Shown: positions 55,941 through 63,982 of the stretch, piece by piece | How positions within the stretch are numbered: the first letter of the stretch is position 1 | Layout: the number at the start of each line of letters is the position of its first letter | From: Palsa-1400 sp036501625 | GTDB taxonomy: Bacteria > Verrucomicrobiota > Verrucomicrobiia > Limisphaerales > Palsa-1400 | Assembly: GCA_036501625.1 (NCBI GenBank) | Contig: DASXZY010000018.1 | Coordinates: forward strand, 1-64,000 | Length of the DNA: 64,000 nt | Direction of reading: 5' to 3' | Program-made: the position numbers and the translations under genes | The notes under the pieces: generated by a model | Databases searched by the model: none | The model's input: the letters and a program-made list of their open reading frames with translations, nothing else | Told to the model about the DNA's origin: nothing

Positions 55941-57482
55941 TTAGCGCAAGCCGCTGCCGGAACCGATGCCGCCACTTGAGCCGCCGGAGTTGGCGGATTG
56001 GGCGGTGGTGGTCTGGCTGTTGGCATTGCCGGTGTAACGGCTGGCCAGCGGCGTCTGGGTCTGCGTGGTGGATTGTGAGCTGCGGCCGCTGGTGCTTTGG
56101 AACAGGCCCGCCAGCGTTTCCTGCACTGTGGCTGGGTCGGCCCCGCCAAAATCTATCACCGAGACCTGTTGCACGCCCTGATCGCCCTCGTCCAAATCAC
56201 GGATAACCCCGGCCAGTTGCTCCATCATGTCTTTGGAAGCCGTCACGATGACCGCCTGGATGCGCCGGTCCGGCACGGCCGTCACGGTCGTCTCCCGTTT
56301 CATGCGCGGGCTTTCCGCGCTCTCTCCCCCTCTTTGCTGTTGCATCCAGGGCGGCATGAACCGCATGCCCATGCTGCGGGAGCTTTGCTCGGTGCTCGTG
56401 GCGGATGGGAACAAGGTGGCAATCTCATCGGAGACTTCTCCCGGATCGGCGTGCTTGAGCTTGAACACGCGCATTTGCGTGACTTCGTCGCTTGGAACGT
56501 CGAGGTTGGTGATGACCTGGTAGATCATCTTCATGTAATCCGGCGGCGCGCTGGCCACGACAGCATTCAATTGTTCATCGGCGACAAAAACCGCGTGAGT
56601 CTGCACATTGTGGTCGCTGCTGCCCTGGTTGCCGCCGCCGCCGGCACCGCCGCCAAACATGCCTCCAAATCCTCCGAATCCGCCGCCACCACCACCGCCG
56701 CCGCGGCTGCGGAAGTTGTTGCGCGTGCTGGCGCGAGTCACTTCTGCGTCCGCGCTTTGAAAGACTTCCTTCAATTCGTCCGCGACCGCCTTGGCATCGG
56801 CGTACTTGAGCGCATAGACCTCGACATCCGACAAGGCCGTGCCGTCGAGGGAGTTGACAATCGCGTCGATGCGGCGGATGTCCTTCTGCTGGCCGGTCAT
56901 AATGATCGAGTTGCCGGCTTCGTTGGCCGAGACGGTCGCGTTGCGCGGGAGCAATGAGTCAAGGTCTTTGAGCAATTGCGTCGCGTCCAGCGTGTGCAAG
57001 GGGAGGATTTCCGTCACGACTTGATCATTGACGGGAATGTCGGTAAAGCCGTTGGTGGCCACGTTGACCGGCGTTTGCGCGTAGGTCTTGGCCCGCTCGG
57101 CTTCCATGATGGTCAGCGTCCGCCCCTGGAGGATCACGGAATCGCCATTCTTGCCCAATTGGTCATCGAGCAGGGTGACGATGTCATTGGTGCCGACCGG
57201 CTGCTCGGCGACGACGGTCACCTTGCCTTGGAGGCTGACATCGGAAACGACGATGAGGCCCGCCTTGGCGCTGAGATACGTCAGCACCGTGCTCAACGGG
57301 ACATCGTGGAAGTTCAGCACAATGCCGTTCGTCGGCACTGGCGTGGGAGCTTCGCCCTGCGCGGGCGCGGCGGCGTCGGCCGGAGCGGTGGCGGGCGGGG
57401 TGTTCGTTGTCTCATCAGCGGCGGTCAGCTTGGCGGCCGACAACATCGCCAATACAATGGCTGTCAGATATGGTGTTTTCAT
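55941..57482 (-). CDS. secretin N-domain polypeptide (split GspD, periplasmic half)
   Basis: A 513-aa exported protein (signal residues 1-22). N0 domain at about 53-128 (IVLNFHDVPLSTVLTYL), N1 at about 155-212 (ILPLHTLDATQLLKDLDSLL...IIMTGQQKDIRRID), N2 at about 219-330 interrupted by a Gly tract (260-284), N3 at about 335-432 (VFKLKHADPGEVSDEIATLF...RRIQAVIVTASKDMMEQL), and the first half of a further N domain (438-465, VIDFGGADPATVQETLAGLF). It then ends in a Ser/Thr/Gln/Gly-rich tail. No secretin barrel is present. The next gene, 31 nt on, supplies it. Confidence 0.9.
   Translation of the reverse strand: MKTPYLTAIVLAMLSAAKLTAADETTNTPPATAPADAAAPAQGEAPTPVPTNGIVLNFHDVPLSTVLTYLSAKAGLIVVSDVSLQGKVTVVAEQPVGTNDIVTLLDDQLGKNGDSVILQGRTLTIMEAERAKTYAQTPVNVATNGFTDIPVNDQVVTEILPLHTLDATQLLKDLDSLLPRNATVSANEAGNSIIMTGQQKDIRRIDAIVNSLDGTALSDVEVYALKYADAKAVADELKEVFQSADAEVTRASTRNNFRSRGGGGGGGGFGGFGGMFGGGAGGGGNQGSSDHNVQTHAVFVADEQLNAVVASAPPDYMKMIYQVITNLDVPSDEVTQMRVFKLKHADPGEVSDEIATLFPSATSTEQSSRSMGMRFMPPWMQQQRGGESAESPRMKRETTVTAVPDRRIQAVIVTASKDMMEQLAGVIRDLDEGDQGVQQVSVIDFGGADPATVQETLAGLFQSTSGRSSQSTTQTQTPLASRYTGNANSQTTTAQSANSGGSSGGIGSGSGLR
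56631..56705 (-). repeat. glycine-coding triplet tract in the secretin N-half
   Basis: Encodes residues 260-284, mostly Gly with Phe and Met, inserted in a loop of the N2 domain. Confidence 0.85.
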
Positions 57483-57484
57483 TT

Positions 57485-58543
57485 TTACTCCGATTCGCGT
57501 CGTTTTCTAAGTCTCTCCTCAACAGAATCCGTCGAGGAATTTGATTTTGATGCCGTCGCCGAGGCGGCGTTGGTATCCGCCGGAGGCGGCGGCGGGGCAA
57601 TATAAGTGAGCATGGTCCAAGGCCCGTCGTCCTGGCGGCGCAAACTCGCGCTGTGATCGGCGGGCAGATTGAAAGTGTTGCTGGCGTTGGTCAGCGTAAC
57701 CGTGTTGAGGGCAATGTCGGTTAGTTTAAAATCCGCCACTGAGTCCCCAACTTTGTATTCCTTGCCAGTGCTGACGCCATCGCCTTCAAAGAGCGCGATC
57801 GCTTTCCCGTTGTCGCTGGCAACGCCATCGGCGGAAATGGAGTAGGTGCGGTGAACAATCTCGATTGGGCGGCTTCCCGGAGTCCGGTAAACCCGGCTCT
57901 GGTCAAATATATTGTTGAGCGCGATCGCGTCGAATAGCGCCGTCTGCGCGTCGGAGGGCAGGTTTGTGGCCGACCCTCCCGTGTCCGGTTTGGGCGCGGG
58001 CGTGATCGTGGTTGGATCCGAATCGGTCAGAATCAAACCGCTCATGCTCAAGGCCAGCGCCAATTGCCGGCCGTCGTCGTCCTTGGAATTCAATTCAAAC
58101 GACTCCACCTTGTCGGCCAGCGGGTCTTTGGCCATGGCCCGGAGAAAATCACTCACGCCGGTCAAGTTGCCCGTGATGTCCGACCGGCAATCGACGGTCG
58201 TGAAATTGCTGTCGCCTTCCTGAAACTGCGGGCGGAACGAGCCTTCGGTCACGCGGCCGGTGGTGACCCAGTGATCGAAGGCGCTGAACAACTGGCGCTC
58301 GGCCACGGTGGGGTTGTTGGCCAGCGCGTTGGCCCGCATGTCATCCCACTTGTTGCGGATGGTTTCCTCCCGCCGCACCAGCACGCCGCCGCTGTCGATG
58401 TTCTGTTTGAGCTTGGCGATCTCGGCGGAGCGGCTGTGCCAGCTATCAATCAATGGCGAAATCACCAGCAGGTTGAGCAGCCACAATCCGGCTACGACGC
58501 CGGTGGCCATCAAAAGGAGTTTTTCGCGGTTCTTAGTTTCCAT
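57485..58543 (-). CDS. GspM/PilO-like protein fused to a GspC/PilP-like HR domain
   Basis: A 352-aa bitopic protein: short cytoplasmic start, transmembrane helix (about 9-28), coiled coil (SRSAEIAKLKQNIDSGG), a PilO/GspM-like periplasmic domain to about 185, a Pro-rich linker, then about 220-310 with GSRPIEIVHRTYSISADGV and GKEYKVGDSVADFKLTDIAL, the pattern of the GspC homology region or PilP (Gly-linked K/R-x-G-D strand). It would join the inner-membrane platform to the secretin N0 domain in one chain. Overlaps gspL by 11 nt; 2 nt before the split gspD. Confidence 0.75.
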   Translation of the reverse strand: METKNREKLLLMATGVVAGLWLLNLLVISPLIDSWHSRSAEIAKLKQNIDSGGVLVRREETIRNKWDDMRANALANNPTVAERQLFSAFDHWVTTGRVTEGSFRPQFQEGDSNFTTVDCRSDITGNLTGVSDFLRAMAKDPLADKVESFELNSKDDDGRQLALALSMSGLILTDSDPTTITPAPKPDTGGSATNLPSDAQTALFDAIALNNIFDQSRVYRTPGSRPIEIVHRTYSISADGVASDNGKAIALFEGDGVSTGKEYKVGDSVADFKLTDIALNTVTLTNASNTFNLPADHSASLRRQDDGPWTMLTYIAPPPPPADTNAASATASKSNSSTDSVEERLRKRRESE

Positions 58544-59975
58544 TGTCGCCTCCTCCCTGCCATTGGAAAGTCAACGTGAATTGCACCGGCCGCTGGCCGC
58601 GCGTTTCGGGATGCACGTTGCTGATGCTATTGGTCTCGTTGCCCAATTTCTCGAAGACCTGGCCGAAGGCGTCGTTGTTCCGCGCCACGCCGGTCAAAGT
58701 GACCGCGCCCTGGTCGCGTACTTCGAGCGTTTTAAGGGAGACGGAGTTGTCCCTCGGAAACGTGCTGGCCAGCTTGGACCAGATGGCCACATCGCGTGAA
58801 GCCTGGTCGTAATAATCGCGAAACTGTTTAATTTCATCCTGCATGGCGTTTAGCTCGGCTACTTTGGGATGGAGTTTGGCCCACTGGCCCCGCAGCGTGG
58901 AAAGCTGCCATTGCTGCACCGCGAAGGCGATGACGACGCAGCCCACCACCGCTGCGGCGGCTTCGCCCATCCAGATCAGCCTGCGGGTGGACATCCCTTT
59001 GCTGAACCATTGCTGCCATGGCTGAACTTTGGGCGGCAGAAACTCCGGGATGGTGTCTCCCCCGCGCACCCAGGCGGCAGCCAGGGCAATGGCAGGCGAG
59101 GCGGCCAGGTCGGGCGGCAGCGCCCTGTCAAACTTGGCGTCGGAAGCTTTCTCGGACGCTTCCACTTTCAATCCCATGGCGGTCAGGCGCTCCGAAACAT
59201 CATGGATGAATTGGCGCGTCATTTCGCCCTGGCCGATAATTCTAATTTTGCCGGCGCCTCCCGCCAAAGCATCGGGCAACTGGCCCAGCGTAATGCGTAT
59301 CTCGCGCGAAATAAATTCCGGTGAAATGTGTTTGAGCGCGCCCTGCGCCTCGATGGCGCCATCGAGCGAGCGCAACGCCACGATGCCGCCGCCGCCGGTC
59401 ACTTGCAGGTTCACGGCGCCGCTGCGCACCAAAAGAGTGATGACGCGCTGGGGTTCGGCCGCGGCGGGTTGCACGGCGGTGACGCCCAGGCCAAAAGTCA
59501 TCGGTTTGAGCTTGGCCGCGCGCAGGACCCGCTCCATCGTGCTCAAATGGCTTCGCGGCACGGCCATCAAGGTGGCGTACTGCTCATTGGGCGCCGCCTG
59601 AAAAATGGAGTGGACAATGTAAAGCGATTCCTGGCCGGAGTGGAAACCGCGCTCGGCTTCCAATTGCAGAAAGCTGGCCCGGTCCGCCTCGGACAAATCC
59701 GGCACCTTGACTTGCATGGTCAGCAGCCAGCCCGGCGGCAGGCAGACCGCGCAGCGCCGTTCGCGAATGCCGGCTGTTTCCAGCGCGTTGCGGATTTCGC
59801 GCCCCACCAATTCGGGATCATCGGTCAGGGGCGACAGCGCCAGCGTGGTGGACACCATCTGGCGCACCTGGAGCGTGCCGTTGGAGCGCCGCAGGACGAC
59901 GGCTTCCAGCCGGTTGCCATCCAGGGCCAGGCCCAGCACGGACGAGCTGCGTTTGGCTTTGAACAATTCGATCAT
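58533..59975 (-). CDS. gspL: GspL-like (PilM-PilN fusion) inner-membrane platform protein
   Basis: A 480-aa protein. Residues about 12-270 form an actin-like PilM/cyto-GspL domain (VLGLALDGNRLEAVVLRR, AVCLPPGWLLTMQVKVPDLS, ADRASFLQLEAERGF, ALRSLDGAIEAQGALKHISP). A transmembrane helix lies at about 331-352, followed by a coiled coil and a PilN-like ferredoxin-type domain (VSLKTLEVRDQGAVTLTGVA). It links the secretion ATPase to the periplasmic parts. It overlaps gspK by 4 nt and the GspM-like gene by 11 nt. Confidence 0.85.
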   Translation of the reverse strand: MIELFKAKRSSSVLGLALDGNRLEAVVLRRSNGTLQVRQMVSTTLALSPLTDDPELVGREIRNALETAGIRERRCAVCLPPGWLLTMQVKVPDLSEADRASFLQLEAERGFHSGQESLYIVHSIFQAAPNEQYATLMAVPRSHLSTMERVLRAAKLKPMTFGLGVTAVQPAAAEPQRVITLLVRSGAVNLQVTGGGGIVALRSLDGAIEAQGALKHISPEFISREIRITLGQLPDALAGGAGKIRIIGQGEMTRQFIHDVSERLTAMGLKVEASEKASDAKFDRALPPDLAASPAIALAAAWVRGGDTIPEFLPPKVQPWQQWFSKGMSTRRLIWMGEAAAAVVGCVVIAFAVQQWQLSTLRGQWAKLHPKVAELNAMQDEIKQFRDYYDQASRDVAIWSKLASTFPRDNSVSLKTLEVRDQGAVTLTGVARNNDAFGQVFEKLGNETNSISNVHPETRGQRPVQFTLTFQWQGGGDNGN

Positions 59976-61402
59976 TTTGTATTTTGAGCTAACAGTTGGT
60001 CATGCAGTTTTTTTCCCAAAGCCCATCCCAGATGCGTTAAATCCTGGCGATAGACAATCAGCGGCGTCCCGCTGCTGCAATCAAAAACGAACCGCACGCG
60101 CCGAAATCCGCGGTTGTTGTGCCCCACCGCGGCAATGTCCGCCGCAAATTGAAAGGAATATGCCGTCACATACGGGCCGGCCGCTTCGAGCGCGGCTTGG
60201 TTGTTCTCCATGGCCGTGACCAGCCACGAAATGGTGGGCGATTGCGGCGGATTGGACTGCCGGTAGGAAAGCACTTGCGGAGCCATGTTGCTGCCGATGC
60301 CGGGCACGCAGGCCAGCGCCGTCGCCGTGGCGGTGTTGATGTCAATCATGCCGGTCTGCGACGGGTTCACCAAGTACGGCTCGATTTCCTGAAATTGGCT
60401 CTGGGACATGCCGCTGCTGGCGCTGCGAATGTAGAAATCCAGCACGCTCGTCGGCGCCCCGGCCGCGGCAGCAGTAGCAGCCCCGCCTCTTCCACCTGCC
60501 GCGCCCCCGCCTCCGCCGCGTCCGCCGCCGGCTCCTCCGCCTCCGCCCGTGCCCGAAAACGCCGTCAGATACGACTTCAGGTCCGGGAAATTGCTGTTGA
60601 CGAGTTGCGTCAGGCTATCCAGGTTCGTGACGACCACGCGGGTAATGCCATTCGTGCCGAGATTGGATTCATGGCTCCAAGTGGTGACATATTCAAACAC
60701 GCCCGGGTCCAGGATGCCGTTCTGGTTGTCGCTGGGCGCCAGTTTCATGCCGTCGTTTTCGTTCGGGTCCAAGGCGCCGTTGAGGTTGGCGTCTTCGCCA
60801 AAAAGAATGTCCAGGTTCAATCCATAAACCAGGCGCAGTTCGTCGATGGTTTCGTAAGGCGCGTTCTTGCTCAGATACGGCGGCTGCAACGTGGAATACG
60901 TCTCCGATTTCGCGCCGCCGGTGCTGGGCGTGTTGGTGGGGGTGCGCCAGTCAAACATCGCGGCGGCCGTGTTGACCGTCATATTGGGCAGGTTTTGGAA
61001 ATTGGAACCGGCCACGTAATTGAGGTTCACCTTGCCTGCCTCATCCACCAGGCCCCAAACCGGGGTTTCGGACTGGAGCGAAGTTTGCAGGTCGTTGGTG
61101 TCGCGCCCGATGATCCAGAATTTGGCGTTGCCGACCCGCACCGCTTCGGCCTTGAAGTTGCCCACGGCGGGAGTGGTCATCGAATTGATGCGGTTGGCCA
61201 GCACGTTGCTCACATAAAGCGCGGCCCCTTCGATGGCCTGATTGGCTTCCAGGCTGGCCGTCCGGTTGTCGGCTGCCTTCAATTGCAGCATCATGGAATG
61301 AGCGTAATACAGCGTAATGCTGACCAGCCCGAACGCGACCCACATCACAATGATCAACACCGAAGCCCGGCGCGAATTCTTGTTGGCAAGGCGCGTGTTC
61401 AT
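59972..61402 (-). CDS. gspK: GspK minor pseudopilin with calcium-binding-like loops and a glycine tract
   Basis: A 476-aa protein. The N-terminal helix (RRASVLIIVMWVAFGLVSIT) has the non-classical GspK leader without FTLxE. Two EF-hand-like loops occur (EDANLNGALDPNE at about 203-215 and SDNQNGILDPG at about 224-234). A Gly/Ala tract at 284-308 is inserted before the C-terminal helix-hairpin-helix-type region (IDINTATATALACVPGIG). GspK caps the pseudopilus tip with GspI and GspJ. ATG 61402 overlaps the gspJ stop; the upstream open frame is a shadow. Confidence 0.9.
   Translation of the reverse strand: MNTRLANKNSRRASVLIIVMWVAFGLVSITLYYAHSMMLQLKAADNRTASLEANQAIEGAALYVSNVLANRINSMTTPAVGNFKAEAVRVGNAKFWIIGRDTNDLQTSLQSETPVWGLVDEAGKVNLNYVAGSNFQNLPNMTVNTAAAMFDWRTPTNTPSTGGAKSETYSTLQPPYLSKNAPYETIDELRLVYGLNLDILFGEDANLNGALDPNENDGMKLAPSDNQNGILDPGVFEYVTTWSHESNLGTNGITRVVVTNLDSLTQLVNSNFPDLKSYLTAFSGTGGGGGAGGGRGGGGGAAGGRGGAATAAAAGAPTSVLDFYIRSASSGMSQSQFQEIEPYLVNPSQTGMIDINTATATALACVPGIGSNMAPQVLSYRQSNPPQSPTISWLVTAMENNQAALEAAGPYVTAYSFQFAADIAAVGHNNRGFRRVRFVFDCSSGTPLIVYRQDLTHLGWALGKKLHDQLLAQNTK
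60479..60553 (-). repeat. glycine-coding triplet tract in gspK
   Basis: Encodes residues 284-308, Gly with Arg and Ala. Confidence 0.85.
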
Positions 61403-62130
61403 TGGAGGCTCGACACGGGGTTGGTGCTTAAAAGCACGTCGATGGGCACGACCAATTCCAGCGGCTGGTTTCGAGCCAGCGTGCCCGGACCCTGGGCCAT
61501 CTGAATCTGCACCTTGATCGCCTGCGGCAGGTTCGTTTGCTGGGTGGTGTCCCACACCTGTTCCCATTGCGTGCCGTCGTAATACGTAAAATTGAGCGAC
61601 TGCACGCCTTCCAGCAACGTGTGCTGCTCATCGGGCTGCGCCGGTTGCGAGATGGGCAGCATATTGCGCGTGACGGCGCGAATCAGATCGCGGCCCGGCC
61701 CGCGATAGCCGTTGGTGGGCGTGGCCAGCAGGTAATCGACCTTTTGCATGCAGCCGAAAGGCGCCATGCCGTCCAACTCGCCGCCGGAGGTGTAGAAACT
61801 GGGGCCGATCTGGTTGGGCAAATTGTTGGTGGTATTATCCGTTTGCAGCGGGGCCAGGAAAGTGCTGTTGGTGTTGGTCGAACAAATCACATTAGCCAAG
61901 TCGTTTTGGATGACGTCCAGGGCTTGTTCGACTGGCAGAGTGGCTTGGATGGAATTGACGGTGCTGTTGCGCAAATGCAACGCCGCAAAAAACGTCCCGC
62001 TAATAGCTCCGACGAGAATGACCATGATCGAAACCGCCAGCAGCAATTCAATCAGCGTGAATGCGCGCCAGCCCCGGCAGGGCGAGGCTCCCGCCGAGCC
62101 GCTTCGCGAAAATGTAAGCGCTAGTTTCAC
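61399..62130 (-). CDS. gspJ: GspJ-like minor pseudopilin
   Basis: A 243-aa pseudopilin (GTG start). The leader is 23 residues and the cleavage site reads WRA^FTLIELLLAVSIMVILVG, with Ala instead of Gly at -1. The C-terminal region (LLEGVQSLNFTYYDGTQWEQ) is typical of GspJ. The leader includes the segment RSGSAGASPCRG, encoded by a GC-rich palindrome (62086-62100) that looks like an inserted repeat element. It overlaps gspK by 4 nt. Confidence 0.88.
   Translation of the reverse strand: MKLALTFSRSGSAGASPCRGWRAFTLIELLLAVSIMVILVGAISGTFFAALHLRNSTVNSIQATLPVEQALDVIQNDLANVICSTNTNSTFLAPLQTDNTTNNLPNQIGPSFYTSGGELDGMAPFGCMQKVDYLLATPTNGYRGPGRDLIRAVTRNMLPISQPAQPDEQHTLLEGVQSLNFTYYDGTQWEQVWDTTQQTNLPQAIKVQIQMAQGPGTLARNQPLELVVPIDVLLSTNPVSSLQ
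62086..62100. repeat. short GC-rich palindrome inside the gspJ leader
   Basis: GGCTC-CCGCC-GAGCC is a perfect 5-bp dyad. In the gspJ frame the flanking bases read GSAGASP, a string I recall as a recurrent repeat-derived peptide in Verrucomicrobia proteins. Only one copy was noticed in this window. Confidence 0.5.
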
Positions 62131-62135
62131 GTTCG

Positions 62136-62573
62136 CTAATAAATTCCCGTATTGATAGTCCCCATCTGCTGCTGCCCCGGCAAAAGCGTGCTTAACTGCA
62201 CGTCATAGTTCTTGCCGGAGGCCAGAAAACTCACGGTGACGGTGGCCAGGCTCATTTGGCTGAGAGTGTCCTCGGTCCAGCCTTGAGTCTTGACGTTCCA
62301 GCGATAGCTTACGCCGTGTTCCTGCGCGACGCCGGTCTGGCCGGCGCCGTGTGTTTGATAAGTCACCTTCATCTCATTGAGCACCTTGTTGCCGATGCGG
62401 GCGGCCACCATTTTGCGCTGGCCCACTTCCCCCGCCGTCGTGGCCACGCGCAGCCCTTGCATCGCCACCGGAATGACGATGGCCATCAACAGCAGCGCCG
62501 CCAGCACTTCGGCCAGCGTGAAACCGGCCTGGCGCCGGCGCTTAGCGGCGAAATTGTCCGGTTTGAATGTCAT
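62136..62573 (-). CDS. gspI: GspI-like minor pseudopilin
   Basis: A 145-aa pseudopilin with leader MTFKPDNFAAKRRRQAG and cleavage G17^FTLAEVLAALLLMAIVIP, the A-E-V-L form typical of GspI. The rest is short and includes ARIGNKVLNEMKV. It overlaps the upstream gspH by 32 nt and ends 5 nt before gspJ. Confidence 0.9.
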   Translation of the reverse strand: MTFKPDNFAAKRRRQAGFTLAEVLAALLLMAIVIPVAMQGLRVATTAGEVGQRKMVAARIGNKVLNEMKVTYQTHGAGQTGVAQEHGVSYRWNVKTQGWTEDTLSQMSLATVTVSFLASGKNYDVQLSTLLPGQQQMGTINTGIY

Positions 62574-63090
62574 ATTGCAAATGAGTTGGCGTCTCGGCGA
62601 TGGAGACCTGTCCATCGGATTGGCGCATGTAAATGGTGGCCGGGCTGGCATCGCTGATAAATCCATCCGGCTGGAAGCGAATCCGGGCCACCGCGCCCAT
62701 CTGGCCCTTGGCTTGCGACCAATAATTGGAGCGCACCAAAACCGAGGACGGCGCGGAAAACGAAATCTGGATGGTTGAGTCCACGTTGTAGGTCATAGAC
62801 TTGGTCTGCGTCTCGCTGTAACCTGAGAGCGCCTCCAATCCATACGAACCGGCCTTGGGATTGATCCACAATTCAACCGGCACGCCTTCGGTGACCGCGC
62901 GGCTTTGCCCGTAACGTGTCAGCGCAAGAAATCGCAGCGCCTCGTTGTCAAGATTGCGCCCCCGGAAAAATCCTTTCAAGGAAGGGAACACCAGGCTGAT
63001 CAAGATCACCATCAGCAACATGACCAGGACCAGTTCGATCAAAGTGAATCCAGATTGTTGGTGAACGCGCGTCATTTTAAAGATTGTCAT
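62542..63090 (-). CDS. gspH: GspH-like minor pseudopilin
   Basis: A 182-aa pseudopilin: leader MTIFKMTRVHQQSG, cleavage G14^FTLIELVLVMLLMVILISL, followed by a GspH-type domain (FLALTRYGQSRAVTEGVPVEL, IRFQPDGFISDA). ATG 63090 overlaps the upstream stop in ATGA form, which decided the start over TTG 63096. Confidence 0.9.
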   Translation of the reverse strand: MTIFKMTRVHQQSGFTLIELVLVMLLMVILISLVFPSLKGFFRGRNLDNEALRFLALTRYGQSRAVTEGVPVELWINPKAGSYGLEALSGYSETQTKSMTYNVDSTIQISFSAPSSVLVRSNYWSQAKGQMGAVARIRFQPDGFISDASPATIYMRQSDGQVSIAETPTHLQYDIQTGQFRR

Positions 63091-63506
63091 CTCCAATTTC
63101 CGTAAATGGCGCCATCAGGCCCAGTCGCGTAAAGATCGTAGCCGGATGGATTGCGGCGGCCGGGGCATTGGTAAACGTAAGGACGCGCCCACGGATCCAG
63201 CGGAATTGCCTTTTCCATGTACGGACCGCGCCAATTCGTTGCACCGCTGGGCTTGACCATCAACGCTTGCAGTCCAGCTTGCCCTGAGGGAAAAGCGCCA
63301 TTGTCCGTTTTGTAAGCGCCCAAAGCGCTGTCGAAGGTGGAAATCTGCATTTTGGCTGCGATGACGCGCGCGTCTTCTGACGGTTCCTCCATTCGGGGCA
63401 GCATCACGCCCGCAAGGACGGCCAGAATAGTCATGCCCAGAAGAAGTTCCCCAGCCTTCCTCAGCAGCTTTGCCGGAGAGGTCGTGGGACCGCTTGCAGT
63501 TGTCAT
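63087..63506 (-). CDS. degenerate second GspG-like pseudopilin without FTLxE site
   Basis: A 139-aa paralog of the neighbouring GspG. The C-terminal region is nearly the same (NWRGPYMEKAIPLDPWARPY, GPDGAIYGNW) but the N-terminal motif is KAG-ELLLGMTILAVLAG, whereas GspG has KA-FTLV-ELLLVMTILAILAG; the FTLV block is missing, replaced by one Gly. Prepilin peptidase processing would be abnormal or absent. The start ATG 63506 follows GGAG by 6 nt. Confidence 0.85.
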   Translation of the reverse strand: MTTASGPTTSPAKLLRKAGELLLGMTILAVLAGVMLPRMEEPSEDARVIAAKMQISTFDSALGAYKTDNGAFPSGQAGLQALMVKPSGATNWRGPYMEKAIPLDPWARPYVYQCPGRRNPSGYDLYATGPDGAIYGNWR

Positions 63507-63538
63507 GATATTCTCCACTTCTTGCGTGCCCTTTCGGC

Positions 63539-63982
63539 TTACCGCTTGGTATCCGTCCAGTTGCCGTAAACGGTGCCATCGGGACCCGTCGCGAAAAGGT
63601 CGTAGCCGGACGGGTTGTGGCGGCCGGGGCATTGATAAACGTACGGGTGCTGCCAGGGATCGAGCGGGATGTCTTTTTCCATGTACGGCCCGTGCCAATT
63701 CCCGGCATCGCGCGGCTTGACCATCAGCGACTGCAATCCGTTTTGACCATGAGGGTAACCGCCGTTGTCCACCTCGTAGGCGCCCAAAGCGGTGCCGAGG
63801 GTGGAAATCTGCGTTTTGGCCGCCGAGATGCGGGCTTCCTCGCCGCGTCCGGCCATCTTGGGCAGAACGATGCCGGCCAGAATGGCCAGAATGGTCATGA
63901 CCAGCAGCAGTTCGACGAGCGTGAAGGCCTTTTGCAACAGGCGCCGCGCGGGCGTTTTGGCTGAGCGATAATTGATTCTCAT
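63539..63982 (-). CDS. gspG: GspG major pseudopilin
   Basis: A 147-aa type II secretion major pseudopilin. Leader of 19 residues ending QKA, cleavage A19^FTLVELLLVMTILAILAG, then the GspG core with YPHGQNGLQSLMVKP, NWHGPYMEKDIPLDPW, HPYVYQCPGRHNPSGYDLF and GPDGTVYGNW, including the calcium-site Asp region. Two AAGGA copies lie at 63990-63999, the nearer 7 nt from the ATG, the strongest ribosome-binding region noted here, matching a highly expressed subunit. Upstream sequence is outside the window. Confidence 0.95.
   Translation of the reverse strand: MRINYRSAKTPARRLLQKAFTLVELLLVMTILAILAGIVLPKMAGRGEEARISAAKTQISTLGTALGAYEVDNGGYPHGQNGLQSLMVKPRDAGNWHGPYMEKDIPLDPWQHPYVYQCPGRHNPSGYDLFATGPDGTVYGNWTDTKR

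Noticed and set aside
54659..57482. Frameshift in a single gspD gene
   Set aside because: The second gene has its own signal peptide and a 31-nt gap after a normal stop, so a single-base error cannot restore one frame.
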